This document shows positions 16,471 through 18,551 of a stretch of 18,551 nt of DNA, piece by piece; within the stretch, counting starts at the first letter, position 1; each line of letters opens with the position of its first letter. This stretch comes from Rhodocollybia butyracea. Its lineage: Eukaryota > Basidiomycota > Agaricomycetes > Agaricales > Omphalotaceae. The stretch covers positions 1-18,551 of the forward strand of contig JADNRY010001034.1 in assembly GCA_015501585.1 (NCBI GenBank), read 5' to 3'. Position numbers and translations under genes: made by a program. The notes beneath the pieces were generated by a model, which worked only from the letters and a program-made list of their open reading frames with translations, ran no database searches and was not told the origin of the DNA.

Positions 16471-17463
16471 TGAAAAGTATCACAGATCAACTCTGGTCAA
16501 CGTTACAAGTGGTGAGCTCGAGTTTGGAGATCACGGGCCGGAACCTCCTAATGAACTTGAAAGTTCAAGCACAAAAATTATAGAATTTCATTGGAAGGCA
16601 GAGTATTTAGCTATGTATGTAGTCCAAGGTCATCAAGAGTACAAAAGTACTGTACAATTATGACCGTAAGTTCAGCCCTCTGGAGCATTACGGGCTAAAT
16701 TTGGGTCACACCCAGTTCAACACCCAAATTTTTGCATTACACATTAGTTCAGGCGCTGTAGGCGCCGCTAAAATTGCATATTGAAGCACAAAAATGCAGT
16801 TTAATGCGTTATGACCAGATTTTTTGCAGTTCATGCCGCTGCATTATGTGTTACAGATCTGGAGCCTTACGAGTTCAGAGTGGTTGCGTTATGTGTTACT
16901 GAACTTCCAGTCGTAATTGTACAGTAAGTTCATACCCATCTCCAGCGGCCAAGTTGCAAACTTCCAGACGTCATAACATTGCACTGGTACCTTCCACAAC
17001 ATGCGCTCGATGTTCAACAAATGTTCGACAATGTAACACAGGAGGTAAGTGCCTTTTTTATTAAAAAACTAGGTAAGCTGCAACTAATGGCAGACACGCT
17101 GAGCCTGTTGACCATGTGTGCAGGTGATGAGGGCTTCGGGTCATAGGCTGGTACGCTCGGATACTACGCACTTTAACGAGCCCCTTGTTTCCCAAATTAG
17201 TAAGGATGATTTCTCGAGTCCGGGGTTGAAGGTTTCCGCTGAAAATTTTGCAAAGAGGCTGGAGGGATATACAATATCAGGAGTACAAGGTGAGTCGGAG
17301 TGAGCACAAGTAGCGGGTGAGCTTACCGCTTGGCAATAGGTGTGCATGCACAACAACTTCTAGCACAGAAAAGAAACTGGCTGCTTTCATCAAGTCCAAG
17401 CCGAGTGAGTCCAAAAGTGAAACATCTTTGAGTTTGCTTAACCACTCACAGACAAATGTGTAG
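16471..17463 (+). pseudogene. Broken intron-containing gene, family not recognised
   Basis: Exon-like sequence starts after an acceptor at 16470 and reads STLVNVTSGELEFGDHGPEP, then SSSTKIIEFHWKAEYLAMYV and GHQEYK, until a MITE enters at 16650. After the MITE the frame resumes with FIPISSGQVANFQ, then (after a small frame change near 16967) VITLHWYLPQHALDVQQMFD to 17044. Intron 17045-17123 (GTAAGT...CAG, CTAAT branch) leads to an exon 17124-17289, VMRASGHRLVRSDTTHFNEP to RLEGYTISGVQ. Intron 17290-17339 (50 nt, GTGAGT...TAG) and a possible intron 17405-17451 precede a short tail and TAG at 17461-17463. Frames match across the first two introns, which supports a real gene. No catalytic motif or membrane segment was seen. 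The 5' end is not identified, and it is disrupted by the MITE and one frame change. Confidence 0.6.
16650..16924. mobile_element. 275-bp MITE with 25-bp TIRs and TA duplication
   Basis: The ends are inverted repeats: 16650-16674 starts CTGTACAATTA and ends AAGTTCA, and 16900-16924 is its reverse complement with three mismatches in 25. TA flanks both sides (16648-16649 and 16925-16926), the target of Tc1/mariner-type transposases. No coding capacity is present. Inside are a 10-bp stem AAATTTGGGT/ACCCAAATTT (16697-16731), GGCGC/GCGCC, and repeated GCRTTATGTGTTAC. It sits in an exon, adds an in-frame TGA (16660-16662 region) and places a donor-like GTAAGT at 16666. Confidence 0.8.
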
Positions 17464-17685
17464 GAAGACAAAAAGTTCTTTGTATGTTTTCTTGGAGCAT
17501 ATTGTTATGACCCGATTCTACACTATAGGCATATACACACTCTTTTTTCATTTATTAACAACCACTACTATCATTAATATTTTACCACTTAACACTATCA
17601 CATACATTCATTACTTATCTTCTCAACACAACTTCGGATAATGCGCACATTACCATGAAGCTGCAAAGACCCTTCCACACAGTAT

Positions 17686-17872
17686 TGACTCATTATTAGT
17701 CAACTCCGGTTCCACTAAATGACTCAATATCAGTCACCATGACTCTACTGAATGACTCAACATCATCATCCGCAGTTCCGCTTAAATGACTCAGTAACAG
17801 TCATTGCACACCATTCCACAGTCATGCTGACTGATCCGCAGCATTTCCGCAGTTATGACTCAAATCTAGTCA
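17686..17872 (+). promoter_or_regulatory. Periodic TGACTCA (Gcn4/AP-1-like) site array
   Basis: TGACTCA occurs exactly at 17686, 17720, 17753, 17787 and 17856, with a one-mismatch TGACTGA at 17828. Spacings are 34, 33, 34, 41 and 28 bp. Four of them have the form TGACTCA-N5-AGTCA (17686-17702, 17720-17736, 17787-17803, 17856-17872), giving a composite inverted site. TGACTCA is the core bound by Gcn4/Cpc1 and AP-1 type bZIP proteins, which in fungi act in amino-acid starvation and stress responses. The array lies 40-225 bp upstream of the TATA box, as expected of an upstream activating region. Confidence 0.75.
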
Positions 17873-17909
17873 TTCTGCAGCATTTCCTAACTAGTACATA
17901 TTAAAACAG

Positions 17910-17918
17910 TATATAAGG
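17910..17918 (+). promoter_or_regulatory. TATA box of element E
   Basis: TATATAAGG lies 38 bp after the last TGACTCA composite site and about 100 bp before the hairpin array, so transcription would start near 17940-17960 and include the array. Confidence 0.6.
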
Positions 17919-18014
17919 AACCAGTTTACCAATGTACAGTAGACGTATTATTTTTCTAAATCCAAACCCCCACTTGTTTGCTGTTATCACTTGTGTGAAT
18001 CACCAGACCAACTC

Positions 18015-18370
18015 ATTGTATCTTTTGAGCTATCTCCAAGCTACAATACACATTTATACATCTTGTTGAGCTAACTCCAAGTTGTATCCACTAATATTCA
18101 CCTGTTGAGCTATCTCCTAGTGAATACTTCTTTAATTGCCACTTGTTGAGCTATCTCCGAGTTGCAACTTCCTATTACTTGTTGAGCTATCTCCGAGTAT
18201 CAGACATCACACTCACTATTACTTGTTGAGCTATCTCCGAGTATTAGACACCATACTCACTACTACTTGTCGAGCCATCTCGAGTATTAGTTCTGATTCA
18301 TATTACTGCTTGTCGAGCCATCTCCGAGGGTAATCTTATTATTATTTGTCGAGCTATCTCCAATAATAAG
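18015..18370 (+). repeat. Nine tandem hairpins with a conserved loop
   Basis: The core GAGCYATCTCC (one copy GAGCTAACTCC, one lacking a C) starts at 18027, 18068, 18107, 18148, 18184, 18228, 18272, 18315 and 18351, every 36-44 bp. Each core is flanked by complementary arms. Examples are TATTCAC/GTGAATA (18095-18126), ATACA-CTTG/CAAG-TGTAT (18056-18087), ACTTG/CGAGT (units 4-7) and CTTATTA/TAATAAG (18335-18370). The arm sequence differs between units while complementarity is kept. Confidence 0.8.
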
Positions 18371-18551
18371 TTCTGTAGTTTCGTATTACAAACTAGTTAC
18401 TAACTTTACTTGAGCCTAGTTGTTTGAGTATATATTTTTTGCCTAGCGGTTTCAACGAACGGAAAGGCTTGCTCATAATCTCATTAATTTCTCTTATCAT
18501 TTTACTGCGAGTTACGTACTGTGAAGGTTTGACGAGACTATTGATCGAGTC

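Larger units (their letters stand above)
17503..18551 (+). mobile_element. Element E: LTR and leader of a retroelement, running off the right edge
   Basis: TGTTATGACCC at 17503 looks like an LTR start. It is followed by A/T-rich sequence, an array of TGACTCA motifs, a TATA box at 17910 and a long leader of tandem hairpins. No coding frame with recognisable domains is present before the window ends. The LTR identity is inferred from this promoter-like organisation and the TG start; the second LTR, primer site and genes would lie to the right. An alternative is a host promoter region. Confidence 0.45.

Noticed and set aside
16664..16945. An intron from GTAAGT (16666) to CTCCAG (16945)
   Set aside because: The donor lies inside the MITE TIR after an in-frame TGA, and the pre-insertion exon reads through this point, so it is not an original intron.
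18015..18370. CRISPR array
   Set aside because: The repeats are hairpins with variable stems and short gaps, not identical repeats with unique spacers, and the context is a eukaryotic retroelement.

Overview
The window reads as a transposon-rich accessory region of a fungal nuclear genome, most likely a basidiomycete (Agaricomycetes). The reasons are a Ty3/gypsy pol with a VDDGA-type protease and an FVDD reverse transcriptase of a style I associate with that group, short introns (47-79 nt, GTRAGT donors, CTNA-type branch sites), and nested LTR elements. Almost every coding region is broken. The species cannot be named from sequence alone.

Layout. (1) 1-7605, minus strand: a decayed Ty3/gypsy element (element A) with 3' LTR, integrase, RNase H, reverse transcriptase, protease and gag in that order along the plus strand. 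Its gag 5' end is cut off by the next element. (2) 2500-4338: an unclassified 1.84-kb insertion (element D) between the RT and RNase H parts of A, flanked by a 6-bp target duplication TAACGG. (3) ~7601-8942, plus strand: the 5' part of a Ty1/copia element (B) with LTR, half-tRNA-type primer site, gag and protease/GAG-pre-integrase. It is cut at 8942 by (4) 8943 to ~12290, plus strand: a gag-only, non-autonomous LTR element (C) whose two LTRs are nearly identical and whose body is saturated with short perfect hairpins. (5) ~12290-15430: repeats and gene relics, including a hAT-like terminus, a ~150-bp inverted repeat pair and an exon-like relic. (6) 15341-15404: telomere-like CCCTAA tracts, followed by (7) ~15436-16135, plus strand: a 5'-truncated second copy of family A (end of pol plus LTR), inverted relative to the first. 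(8) 16471-17463: a broken, intron-containing host-type gene with a 275-bp TA-flanked MITE inserted in an exon. (9) 17503 to the right edge: LTR and leader of another retroelement (E), with a ~34-bp-period array of TGACTCA (Gcn4/AP-1-like) sites upstream of a TATA box and nine tandem hairpins sharing a conserved loop downstream of it.

Most notable: the hairpin saturation of element C, with several gag stops lying inside hairpins; the nine-hairpin array of element E, whose loops are conserved while the stems change and stay paired; and the periodic TGACTCA array just upstream of it. Nothing in the window looks like an intact protein-coding gene. Several lesions in A and C are single-base changes in homopolymers, so some frameshifts could be assembly errors, whereas the in-frame stops are substitutions.
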